Source of the DNA: Isoetes engelmannii
Lineage: Eukaryota > Streptophyta > Lycopodiopsida > Isoetales > Isoetaceae
DNA length: 20,466 nt
NCBI GenBank assembly: GCA_011763485.2
Contig: JAANSK020283046.1
Span: 1-20,466 of the forward strand
Direction of reading: 5' to 3'
Shown here: in pieces, positions 8,221-17,339 of the stretch
Layout: each line of letters opens with the position of its first letter
Numbering within the stretch: position 1 is the stretch's first letter
Made by a program: the position numbers and the translations under genes
Notes under the pieces: generated by a model
Databases searched by the model: none
The model's input: only the letters and a program-made list of their open reading frames with translations
Told to the model about the DNA's origin: nothing

Positions 8221-9942
8221 ATGGAGAACGATTATGGTGAAGATGATATGTACGATATATTTGTGAGTCACAATGTAGATGTTAATGCTACAGATAGTTT
8301 CTTAGATTACTTACCTAAACAATTTGTGAAGAAAGACTTAAAGGCATACTTGGATTGCAAGAAGGCAGAATCAGATGTTATTTGTGGTGCAGCAGAGAAG
8401 GCAATAGCTTGCTCAAGGTTGGACCTTGTCATTTTCAACATGGATTATGCCAAGTCCATCAAATGTCTCAGAGAATTGTGTTTAATGTTGAAGAAAAGTG
8501 GCAACATCATCTTGCCTGTTTATCTAGCAGTAAAATCAGAGGATGTTCGATGGCAGAAAGGATCCTTTTCTGAGGCTTTCCAGGATCATCAACTTAAGGA
8601 ACGAGCTACTGAAAGAGAAATTGAAGAGTGGAGATGTGCCATGTTTGAGGTTTCTAATTATCAAGGAATCTCTCTAAATAAAGAACAAAGTAGCGGGTAA
8701 GGCTTTTTTCCATTCTATACTTGCTGTTTTGTTTTTCTTTTTCAATTTTGACTTGTTAAAAAAGATCAGTACTTTGTTTCTTATATTTTAAGATTGGAAG
8801 TCGCTCAAACTATTGCCACTCATGCTCGAGAACTTCTTCTCCAAAGAATGAAGGAATTAATGGTAACTTTAAAAAGATTTGGCTTAGAAGATCTTCCTGA
8901 AGAAGCATTTTATCAGATAACAAACCTGTCATTAGAAGACTGTGGGCATCTGATGGAGCTACCAGAAAGTATAAGATTGCTTTCAAAACTAGAAGTTATG
9001 AGTCTCAAGGGCTGCAACAAACTGAGGGCATTACCAAACTCCATAGGCACCTTGATCTGTTTAGAACAAATGACATTAAGTCTGTGCTCCAGCCTAGAAA
9101 AATTACCTGCTTCTCTTTCCCAACTCAAGAACTTAAAGCAGCTCCTTCTTTTTGGTTGTTTTAGTCTTGAAAGCCTTGATGACACCTTTGCAGAAATGGA
9201 ATGTCTTGAATATTTGGACATTTCCTGGTGTCCGGATCTACAGCCATTGTCCAGTTCCATGTTCACAGGAATGGGAGTGCTGACAGAATTCAAGTCTGTC
9301 AGAAAACTGGAAATTGATTTAGACAAGCTACCGCCTTCCATAGAAAAACTTCAAACATTGCAAGAACTCATAATTTTAGGGCATTTTTCTTGCCACTCCG
9401 CCATGCCACAGGGTATTGGTAGTCTGAAGAATCTTGAAACCTTATGCATATACAAGTCTTCAACACTGCAAAGTCTTCCTGAAAGTCTAGGTGCTTTGGA
9501 ATGTTTAAAAACATTGAGAATAAGAGGATGCAACAGCCTGAAGAACCTGCCAAACTCAGTCTGCAATTTGAAGTCCTTAGCACTGTTACAGGTTTCAAGT
9601 GGTGCCCAATTAGAAACACTTCCACCCAACTTTCAAAAGCTGAATGAGAGTCTGCTATGCTTGGTCCTTGATATTTCTGATATGAAGGTATTTCCTAAAG
9701 TATTATCTCAAATGAGTTTTATATTGGGCCTATATATTTCTTCAGTGTATAAGCCCTTGCCATGGATGAGGTTGAAGTCTAGGCTTTCTCTATGGATGGC
9801 CAAACGCCTACTCTACTACACAATTAAAAGGAAATGTGGTCAAAATTCAAGCACTGTAAGAATTCATCTACGAACGCCAGATGGAGACCCATGTGAGGAG
9901 GATTTCGACCAAGAGTTGGCCCTAATTCTATACCTCATGTAA
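8221..9942 (+). CDS. TIR-LRR protein lacking an NB-ARC domain
   Basis: Two exons, 8221-8696 and 8793-9942, are joined across a 96-nt GT-AG intron in matching phase 2, giving 541 residues. Residues 11-125 form a TIR domain: YDIFVSH at strand A, AYLDCKKAESD at the BB-loop region, LDLVIFNMDYAKS, then CLRELCLML with Glu85 at the usual catalytic NADase position, then ILPVYLAVKSEDVR and GSFSEAF. The usual Trp before CLxEL is Lys. Residues about 198-465 hold about nine LRRs of the LPxSIxxLxxLexLxLxxC type. A basic tail follows. Plant TNL proteins carry an NB-ARC between these parts; here only about 70 residues separate them. TIR domains cleave NAD to immune signals, so sensing by the LRR is a reasonable inference. 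The start at 8221 places the TIR normally; 8143 is the alternative. The AATAAA at 9955 suits this 3' end. Confidence 0.85.
8697..8792 (+). other. Intron between the TIR and LRR exons
   Basis: The donor GG|GTAAGG follows the TIR exon and a T-rich tract leads to TTTTAAG|AT. Without splicing the frame stops at 8698-8700. With splicing the codon GG+A restores the frame and continues as LEVAQTIATHARELL. Ninety-six nucleotides leave no room for an NB-ARC-coding exon. Confidence 0.8.
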
Positions 9943-9954
9943 GATCTGCTTTTC

Positions 9955-9960
9955 AATAAA
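9955..9960 (+). terminator. Poly(A) signal AATAAA for the short TIR-LRR transcript
   Basis: AATAAA lies 12 bases after the TAA at 9940-9942, closer than usual but suitable for the unspliced 3' end. Confidence 0.35.
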
Positions 9961-10224
9961 ACATTTGCCGCCTCCAATTCTTAGGTGGCCATTATCAAAA
10001 GCACAAATACTAACACAATATTTTCACAAGGCCATCCTTTTGCCAATCCCAAATGATTTGGCTAAAATATATGCATTCATTAAGGTTGAGAAGTGTGAAG
10101 CGGTTAAGCATGAAGAATTCAGGAGTGGGAAACTGAGATGTTGTATTTTGCAAACCAAATATACCAAAAATTGTAGCCCTATTATGTAGTGTCGTTCTTT
10201 CTATTATGCAAATCCATGGTGTCC

Positions 10225-10308
10225 AATTTTTGAAATCTCTATAAGATATGTAATTGCGAGCGTCTTAATTTTTGATATCTCTACAAGACATGTAATTGCG
10301 AGCGTCTC
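10225..10308 (+). repeat. 42-bp tandem duplication
   Basis: Two adjacent 42-bp units (10225-10266, 10267-10308) begin AATTTTTGAWATCTCTA and share TGTAATTGCGAGCGTCT; they differ at about four positions. They lie inside the possible second intron of the TIR-LRR gene. Confidence 0.85.
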
Positions 10309-10434
10309 TTTAGTACTATATAAAAAGGTTTTGAATCGGATTTAAATTTTGTTCTCAAGGATTTTACATCCAGCTTTGAAAGACACGTTATGTTTAATTC
10401 TTTATGTGAATCGTTTCTTTGTATTTGGTTACAG

Positions 10435-10552
10435 ATATGCAGGAATGAATTATAATAGTCATGATGGTTTTGTCAAAGTAGTGTCGACCCTTTGTACATC
10501 ATCTATGATGGTAATGACTCGGCTTTTACATTTTTGGAAAGAAATGTCATAG
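10435..10552 (+). CDS. Possible alternative last exon of the TIR-LRR gene
   Basis: The sequence AT|GTAAGA at 9937-9944 overlaps the stop of the LRR frame and is a strong donor. An acceptor GGTTACAG ends at 10434. Joining them is in phase and would replace the last Met and stop with Ile, then YAGMNYNSHDGF and further residues to the TAG at 10550-10552, making 579 residues. A second AATAAA follows at 10559-10564, seven bases after that stop. Each possible end therefore has its own poly(A) signal, which fits alternative terminal exons. The added peptide has no recognised motif. Confidence 0.35.
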
Positions 10553-10781
10553 AGTCTCAATAAATTTGCTTGGGCGAACACCTCCACGAGGGATCTGCTG
10601 CCAAGTTTCAGTTTCTCTGCCTTTGTGAACATCAAAGTACAGCAACTATTGCTGCTGTTGCCTCTATTAATTCTATTTCCATCATTCCAAGGCAGTTGGG
10701 CATTGTGAACTAGACAGATTAAACTTCTAGTTTATGGTTGAAGAATCGGATTATAGATCACCAAGATTTGCTTTGGTGTAG

Positions 10782-10897
10782 GAGACGTCCAGAAACAGGG
10801 AACAAAGAGGAGACGTCCAGAAACAGAACAAAGAGCTGTACTTGGAGATCATAAATTCAGAAACAGAACAAAGAGTTGTACTTGGAGATCATAAATT
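10782..10897 (+). repeat. Nested tandem duplications (28 bp and 40 bp)
   Basis: GAGACGTCCAGAAACAG occurs at 10782 and, after 28 bases, at 10810. The second copy runs into two perfect-length 40-bp units at 10818-10857 and 10858-10897, each with CAGAAACAGAACAAAGAG and TACTTGGAGATCATAAATT, that differ at one position. Such overlap points to two rounds of slippage or unequal exchange. Confidence 0.85.
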
Positions 10898-11021
10898 AAG
10901 TAATTGTAAATAGATAATATGCCAAAAATTACACATCTCGGTCCCTAGCATTAAGACGACTTTAAACATTTTTTGAAGCAACGTTGATTTAAGAATAACC
11001 AACCACCATTTTAATCTAGAG

Positions 11022-11144
11022 CATACTCGATCATAACAACTTGAAGGCTGTTGCATACTCAATCATAACAACTTGAAGGTTGCTGCCTACAACTTGAAGG
11101 CTGTTGCATACTCAATCATAACAACTTGAAGATTGCTGCCTACA
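11022..11144 (+). repeat. Tandem repeat of CATACTCAATCATAACAACT units
   Basis: Three copies start at 11022, 11054 and 11107. The first is 32 bp. The second carries a further internal duplication of CAACTTGAAGG and CTGTTG-type bases, making 53 bp. Near-identity between copies suggests recent origin. Confidence 0.85.
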
Positions 11145-11549
11145 CATATAATACCATCGAACACTATGATATAATGCATATCTCTCTTTCATAGGCACTC
11201 GAGTGTAGCTTCTCCAACTCCTTAAATGAAAACCCAGTGTGTGGTGTCTCGCAAATCCTGGCAAACTATGCATTACGGTCTATTCCCAATTGTGCCATCT
11301 TGACTCTGATTAAAGTTCTAATTTAAAAGCATCAGCATGCAAGTGTTCAATAAGCTCTCAGCAGCAAATTTGAAAAGGCCTTTAAGTGAAAGCAATGAAG
11401 TGCGTTCAGATTTAGATTCAATGCGCGCTCAAAAAATTTCAACTACAAGTCCAATCCTATACAGAAAAGACTGTGTCTTATGAACACCGTGTAATGAATA
11501 TGTGGCACCAGCTACAAGAAATATTATTCTGGATATGGCCATGTCACCA

Positions 11550-11815
11550 TCAATTTAAAAAGGGAGCCTTCCTCCGATGGCAGACACCAATAATGCCTTT
11601 TCGGAGTCTATCTGGGTCTTCCCTGCACGGTTTCTTGGTTTTATCTCTCTCCTCTCCAAGCATCCATTTCAACAATTCGTGCTGTTCCTCAGCTGACACT
11701 ACATGCTTCACTGCTGCAGCTTTAGTTTGGAAATGCATTAATGATGTGGTGACTGAAGCTGCTGCAGTGACCACAGCCATAGTAGCACCTTTTTTGAATC
11801 TATTTCCTTGGTAGA
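11550..11815 (-). CDS. Possible small-protein exon with an LLKWM motif, unknown function
   Basis: The minus-strand frame, open from a region reading FKKGATMAVV, contains TAAASVTTSLMHFQTKAAAV, then AEEQHELLKWMLGEERDK and DPDRLRKGIIGV, and stops at 11550. The [E/D]LLKWMLxEER pattern after a short Ala-rich hydrophobic stretch reminds me of small plant proteins of unknown role that carry a similar helix, but I cannot name the family with certainty. In those I recall, a charged helix continues after this point; here the sequence departs after DPDR, so the exon may be decayed or may end earlier. The duplication at 11788-12268 begins at its upstream edge. Confidence 0.3.
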
Positions 11816-12268
11816 AATTCCTCCTCCTGGATTTTCCTTGGAAGACTTGTCTTTATCAGTTGTATCCGATGGCTCAAGACAGTATCAATAAATGTAAAGC
11901 CCCCTAAAGGCACGTTAGATGATTTATCATGTATCAATTACTGGAAAACTCATATACCTACACAATGCACATAACAATTTGTGCCATCAAAGTTAAAGCA
12001 GTTATCCTTTGTTGGAATTAATGAATCTATGGCAGTTATCCTTTTGCCCTTTTTTGAATCTATTTCCTTGGTAGAAATTCCTTCTTCTTCTGAATTTTCC
12101 TTTGAAGACTTGTCTTTATCAGTTGTATCGGATGGCTCAAGACAGTATTAATAATTGTAAAGCCCCGTGAAGGCTGACACGCTAGATGATTTATCATGTA
12201 TCAATTACTGGAATCATATACCTACGCAATGCACATAACAATTTGTCCCATCAGTTATCCTTTGTTGG
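11788..12268. repeat. Tandem duplication of about 225 bp at 260-bp offset
   Basis: The copy at 11788-12015 and the copy at 12048-12268 align almost end to end, from TTTTTTGAATCTATTTCC to GTTATCCTTTGTTGG. Differences include short indels. On the minus strand both copies keep the same open stretch, EPSDTTDKDKSSKEN followed by ISTKEIDSKK, while the bases between these two blocks vary. The duplication therefore may carry an exon. Confidence 0.85.
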
Positions 12269-12775
12269 AAAACTCAAGGCTGCTCTAACCGATGCATGCC
12301 CTTCAGAACAAATATAAAACCCACTCACTTGGTGTGATGAACCTCACCCAAACATTGGTTTGTTACTTTCAGAATAAGGTTCTAAGTCTTGATTGTAAAC
12401 ACAGAAAAAGGGGAGCACCAGCATTCATTTGATATAATAAAGGATTATGAATTTATGAAGTACACAAATAAGATACAACTGGATCTCTGGATGTCATTCC
12501 ATACCACGCAATAATTTAGATCCTGTGCTCAAGATACTTAGCATCGAACTGGATGATCGGGCACCCAGGTTACATAATTCTGTGATCGAGGCATTCAAGC
12601 ATCTCGCCATATTCCTTGGGATGACTATCCAGGATTGTTAAAATTCTAGTGTTACAAGGATCACTTCGTAATGCATGTAAAGCTGCTGTCCATAACCCAT
12701 TTCCATTGCAGAGTTAATCATGTGCAGGATTGGCATAAGCATGTAGAAATAGATGCTCAGAGCTTTGGACACATA
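12269..12775. other. Region downstream of the NSR-like gene, probably partly 3' UTR
   Basis: No coding segment or clear minus-strand poly(A) signal (TTTATT on the plus strand) was seen. The 3' UTR of the NSR-like transcript must run leftwards into this stretch. Confidence 0.4.
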
Positions 12776-14967
12776 TCATCGTCGACGATCACGACCACGG
12801 GGTGGGGAACGGTATGGGGAGCGTGCACGTGGTGGTGGGCCTCCTCTAGGCCCTGGGTATCGAGCAAATGATAAACGCAAAACATATGATTCGGGATCCT
12901 TTTCGTCAAATTTATATCCTGCAAAAAAGGGTTAAGGTGAACGTAAGTTGAAAATGCCTTTGAAACGAGACATTAACTTGCAAGACAGTTAGCATTCCAT
13001 TCTCTCATCCTTCATATCTCCGATGTCAAATCCATGGCCTCATTCATGACATGTTACTAGGTCTATGGCAAATTTCCTTTGAAAAGTTGGCAATGCCTCA
13101 ACAGTTATCCCTCCAAAGATAGGGCAGCTGCCAAATTACCTTAAGATCTGATACTGGGACCTGATTCTCAAATGAAAGTTATCTGAATTCTCTCCAAGAG
13201 CTTGTCGGCTCCTACCTTCCCTCTCGAATGCTTCCCACCCCCTCGCCCTGGATGGTCCGAAGATAGTGCCCTTTAAAGTGACTTTAAGGTCAATTTTTCC
13301 GATCTTGAACTTGGACATACGATCTCACAGGACCCATTGCACCTATTCAGTGCATTGAGACAGTAACCTCTCATTGATCCATCCCCTATTCTAGTTAGTG
13401 CTTTTAGGCTCAAAATTTCTGTTGCATCTTATTGCAATGTAAAACTGAAGGGCACTATAAACCACTTCATATTACTGCTTTTGGCTGTCGTGTTGCTGCA
13501 AAAAAAAACCTAAGTAGAATCTTTGCTTATAAAATTAGTGGAACTGCTAAAAACACTGGTATTGAATGCAATTATTATGTGAAACATGCTGGGGAAAATA
13601 CATGTAAAAACTAAATATGACAATACTCAACAATGGCATACTACAAAATTTAATCATTTCTTAAAATGATACAAACTACCTTGGAGTGCCTCTAAAGCGG
13701 TGGCTGCACATCTTGCATCTGCAAATTCCACAAAGCAGAGAACGACTTTCTCTCCAGGAGTCTGATATTCATACACAAAGGGCATCTTTAATATGAGAAA
13801 ACACCATCATATTAGAACTGTAACAATACAAAATCAAATTGAATTCCTGGATGCTACGGTGCCACTCTTCTAAATAATTATTATCTTTCCTAATCTACGT
13901 ATGGGATCTCTATACCTTTATTTTGAGAACAGAAGACCATATACACCGGCAGCTGCATCTATTTCCAAAAACTATTGATTCTTTACTCAACGTAGCTAAC
14001 ACTAGTTTCATGAACTGTTGGTTATAACGAATCCAAACTGCCAAAATTCCCTCTCTTACACTGTAAGGACTTACCCTTTTAGCATCCTTGTGTACAACGC
14101 GCACTTCCTTGAAACCAATAAAAGGACGGAAAATATCTGGCATTGTTAAGTCCACCTGAGTCTTAATATAGAGAAGAGATTCTTTAGATGTATGCAGGAT
14201 TAAAACAAAATGTCAGCAACTTAAGAGCATCTGCAGGATACGTGCTGCTTCCCGACGAGTGCAATTTGAAGGCAGGCCATCCACAAACAGCGTATCTGAT
14301 GCATCAGCTGGAATTGCTTCAGTCGCTCTAAAGGTATCTTGATCAATGGACGTGCCTGTAAGGTTTAATGTTCCTGGTCTAGCAACCAGACCAAGATCAT
14401 AAGCTCCCAGCCTCCCACCTTGACCAAGTAGACTAGCATCAGCAAGAGGTCCAAGCCCTGTGCCAAGGAAATACCCGCCTGCTCCTGAAGCAGCCAGCTG
14501 AAGGCCTAGATTACCACCCATTCCAAGATCAACTGTGTGCCCACTAGCATACGAGAGCTGAGTGCAATGAATCTCAAGTCAGAATTGCCTGATGCTTGCA
14601 ATCTTATAGTGAATTCGGATGATCAACAATTGTCCCCAAAAGTACAAAATAGTGCGAATGTTCTTTTACTACTAGTTTGAACAAGAATGCAGCTCTAACA
14701 AAAACAAATTAAGAGAAACCACCCACCCCATTTCTAAGAAGATCTGTTGCAGAAGGAAGTCCCTCATCCCGCCACAGATTGCGGTCTCGATCGTCATTTT
14801 TATCTATTACAGAATGAGCTGTGGCATAAGGAGGTAGTGCGATGGGTATGAGGCATGCATTTCCAAACATAACAGAGATTCTTACCATAATCTCTGCGAG
14901 AGCGTTTAGGAGAAGGCGAGCGTCCTCTCCTGTCATAGCGCCAGCTAGCTCCAAGGTCCGCCATCAT
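12776..14967 (-). CDS. NSR-like nuclear speckle RNA-binding protein, single RRM, six exons
   Basis: Coding exons on the minus strand are 14967-14886, 14818-14727, 14557-14242, 14136-14075, 13761-13680 and 12918-12776. All have GT-AG junctions with agreeing phases and total 777 nt (258 residues plus TGA). The start MMADLGASWRYDRRGRSPSP is Arg/Ser-rich. A Gly/Leu-rich middle follows, then DASDTLFVDGLPSNCTRREA. The RRM spans about residues 146-223, with RNP2 LFVDGL (148-153) and RNP1 KVVLCFVEF (189-197). HIFRPFIGFKEVRVV and ALEALQGYKFDE lie between and after. The tail is Pro/Arg-rich (RSPYRSPPRGRDRRR). The block LPSNCTRREAAHIFRPF is hallmark sequence of plant NSRa/NSRb and animal RBPMS relatives. 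Arabidopsis NSRs act in nuclear speckles on alternative splicing and bind long noncoding RNA. An immediately following second ATG (14964) could also start it. Confidence 0.92.
12919..13679 (-). other. Long last intron (761 nt) of the NSR-like gene
   Basis: The intron runs from CAAG|GTAGTT to TTTTGCAG|GATAT. The other four introns are 67, 169, 105 and 313 nt. Open frames inside it (13136-13318 on -, 13432-13614 on +) have no motif. Its length leaves room for a regulated or alternative exon, but none is evident. Confidence 0.75.
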
Positions 14968-15034
14968 AACTTAACAACTGTTTCACGATTTAAGTCCGAG
15001 ATCAGATCTGAGAAGCATTACGGACTGCCGTAGT

Positions 15035-15043
15035 GTTAGGGTT
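15035..15043 (-). promoter_or_regulatory. Telo-box-like element near the NSR-like gene start
   Basis: On the gene strand this reads AACCCTAAC, about 70 bases upstream of the ATG. Telo-boxes (AAACCCTAA) are common near starts of plant genes for RNA and translation machinery; the first A is missing here. Confidence 0.35.
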
Positions 15044-15061
15044 CACTTTTGTTCTAAACCG

Positions 15062-15075
15062 AGGTCAACGTGACC
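15062..15075. promoter_or_regulatory. Near-palindrome with W-box core
   Basis: AGGTCAACGTGACC is close to palindromic and reads TTGACC, a W-box, on the strand of the NSR-like gene about 95 bases upstream of its ATG. Confidence 0.3.
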
Positions 15076-15703
15076 AAATTTTACGAGATGCTTAACGAGA
15101 TGCTTCTAAGCAGTTAGGACATTCACTATCCTAATTTAGCTAAATTAGGATAAATTTTTTTTTTTAGCAGGCATGCTTAAAGAGAGGTGGAATCTTTTTT
15201 TTTCTGAATTCTTAGGCTATCCACGTGTAAGGACACGTCATCTCTACATTCTTTACCGTCGGATTGCCTAATTTTCAATCGTGTGGCCAGGAAAATTCTA
15301 AAAATTCAGAAAATAGCCTGAAGCATAGATGAGTTTGACTCGAGCTTCTCTTCTTCGACCGCTCGACCATAGTCTCGCACGAAATGGGAGCATCCATGGT
15401 TCATATAGGAGAAGGCCCCAGAATATCAGAAAATTTTAGTTACTGTGGTCTTAGCCCGACTCTGTTTTTATGTTTCTTTTCTTACCATGTGTTTCTAACT
15501 AGTATCATCAGTATGGGAACCTCAATTATTTAATTTCACAAAAAATAGTTCGTCGCGTAAAACGTATAATTATACGGCTATTATGCAATGGTTTTCATAT
15601 GATTGTGTTGGTGTATTTGTGTGAGGGTATGTCAGGCGTATTTATAGAGCACGCCATATGTTTCCATTAATAATAGTGATCATTGCAATAGTTCTACCCA
15701 TAT
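15076..15703. other. Upstream region of the NSR-like gene, no coding sequence
   Basis: Apart from the G-box pair, this stretch holds only two T-rich runs (near 15157 and 15195), AT-rich sequence and no long open frame. Confidence 0.5.
15222..15241 (-). promoter_or_regulatory. G-box and ACACGTCA pair
   Basis: CACGTG at 15222-15227 is followed by ACACGTCA at 15234-15241, about 255-275 bases upstream of the NSR-like ATG. Paired ACGT cores of this kind bind bZIP and bHLH factors, including ABA-related ones, in plants. Function here is inferred from position alone. Confidence 0.4.
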
Positions 15704-16201
15704 ATGTATTATTTTGTTGTATTCGTGACAAAATACTTGCACGCAGGCATCAATGGTTCTCATATTAGGGTTCGTCCACCTCATGCTCCGGAAGTCTGCT
15801 GCATCAGGCTTCCGCATGCTCCATCGGGCCAATTTTCAATGATGATGGTGAATCGTTCCAAACATGGCAAAAAAATTCCATGGGCAGAGGCTCTAGTTTG
15901 CGCAGGCTTCATGGGTTACAATCTGCATCCACCCATCCCGATGCAGCCTTTTCACCGCTTTGAAATGGCAACACACAGGTGGATTTCTTCTTATGTCATA
16001 TGCAAACCAATTTCCAGTTTTCCTTGGGCCGGGACAGAGCAAAGGGGCAAGCAGGGCAAGGGAGAAGACAACGGACACAATAAGGTAGGTTTACATTCTT
16101 CCTTGCAAATTCGATTCTCAAGCTTGTGGATTGAGTCACCTGCGGTTAATTCTGTAGTTGCACTTGGAAAAGGCAATGATAAATCTGTGGTTTACTTCTA
16201 A
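15704..16201 (+). CDS. Open frame of 165 codons, hypothetical
   Basis: A plus-strand ATG frame, the longest single frame in this part, includes a small internal repeat (PPHAPEVCC / LPHAPSG), then KIPWAEALVCAGFMGYNL and WISSYVICKPISSFPWAG. No domain is recognised. Its last third overlaps the left copy of a segmental duplication, and the junction ATAAG|GTAGGT near 16083 is a good splice donor, so the true exon, if real, may end there. A chance frame remains quite possible. Confidence 0.25.
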   Translation: MYYFVVFVTKYLHAGINGSHIRVRPPHAPEVCCIRLPHAPSGQFSMMMVNRSKHGKKIPWAEALVCAGFMGYNLHPPIPMQPFHRFEMATHRWISSYVICKPISSFPWAGTEQRGKQGKGEDNGHNKVGLHSSLQIRFSSLWIESPAVNSVVALGKGNDKSVVYF

Positions 16202-16683
16202 GTTAAGTGGGCTTGCAAACAGAATATTGGGTCGTTTCAGAAAGCTGAGGCATCCTCCGACAGAACTGAAGGTCGCAGTTGAAGCCAAGGCGACCTTCGA
16301 AATTGAGATGATGAGATGATTTGCCGCCGGGACAGAGCAAAGGGGCAAAAAGAGCAGGGGAGACGATAACGGACAAAATAAGGTAGGTTTACATTCTTCC
16401 TTCCAAATTTGATTCTCAAGCTTGTGGATTGAGTCACATGCGATTATTTCTGTAGCTGCACTTGGAAAAGAGTGATAGACTGCTTATATGCAAAATGCGA
16501 GTAACTTCTTTTCTCATGTTCTGGTTGGATATGGCTTCTACTGTAAGCTAAGATAGTTAAGAGTTTGAATGCAATTTTTTTATCTCACTTATAGTGTATA
16601 GACTGCAAGAGACAAATCGAGATAGAGCATCTCTATAGGCGTTTAAATCTGTAGTTTACTTCTAAATTAAGTGGACTTGCAAG
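16029..16683 (+). repeat. Segmental duplication with an inserted stretch in the second copy
   Basis: Sequence from CCGGGACAGAGCAAAGGGGC at 16029 to about 16218 recurs from 16328. Shared blocks include ACAAAATAAGGTAGGTTTAC, ATTCTCAAGCTTGTGGATTG and GCACTTGGAAAAG. The ending AAATCTGTGGTTTACTTCTA at 16181 recurs at 16646 with one change. Between the shared blocks, copy two has about 165 extra bases (about 16484-16645), so either an insertion there or a deletion in copy one occurred after duplication. Confidence 0.8.
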
Positions 16684-17339
16684 TTCTGAACTATGCTTTT
16701 CAAACTATGTGACATTATACATGTACACAATGCATAACAGACTGGGTGATGGAAGAGCTTGAAAAGATTGGGCAAAAATATCGTGTGGCATTTAAATAAG
16801 AAGCTTTCCTTATGCCCTTAGCCTATCCCACCAGTGCTTCTCCCTTAATGTTTCCCTCCTACTTGTATTTCTTTTATGTAGCTTCCAGTGCTGTTGAACT
16901 ACTCGGCTAGATTAACGATGGTTGCATTTGTAGAATCCTTTGCATCAATTCAGCTGCTTGTATTGCACTATGGCAAAAACCAGATCTTTTGCAATGGAAG
17001 ACCAACAACAGTCGTGTTATTTTAATACTTTATAATGAGGTATATATGGGTCTAGTCATAGTTCTGTATGCGATAATTCAACAAGCAGAATCTCAGCTTG
17101 GATCACCCACATCATGGAGAGAGCACATGTTCAGTCAGACCCAGCTACTGCTTTACATATATAAGCTATTAATCTATTTTATGCATAGCATGTTTATGGG
17201 TTCTTTGCTCGCTTTTTTGGTGGGTCGTTGATTGCCAGCATATCCATATGATGATACCATATCTATGGCTGGCATAATTTTCAACAAACTTGACATTGCA
17301 CGAATCCATGGTCCACATTTATTCCATGGTCGAGCTTCC
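16684..17339. other. AT-rich stretch without a recognised gene
   Basis: A plus frame at 16989-17231 is hydrophobic but shows no known motif. A weak hairpin GCCAGCATATCCATAT / ATATCTATGGCTGGC lies near 17233-17268. Confidence 0.4.

Larger units (their letters stand above)
10553..11470. other. Gene-free stretch built largely of tandem repeats
   Basis: Outside the repeats at 10818-10897 and 11022-11144, nothing gene-like is visible. Confidence 0.5.

Noticed and set aside
8697-8792. Possible hidden NB-ARC exon between TIR and LRR
   Set aside because: The gap is 96 bases and shows no P-loop or other NB-ARC motif in any frame.
8913-9629. Long antisense open frames opposite the LRR exon
   Set aside because: They are shadows of the LRR coding pattern; the plus frame carries clear LRR consensus.
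10782-11144. Direct repeats considered as a CRISPR array
   Set aside because: Units are contiguous tandem duplications of unequal length without unique spacers, in a plant nuclear setting.
13136-13614. Open frames inside the last intron of the NSR-like gene
   Set aside because: No motif, and the surrounding exons splice cleanly over them.
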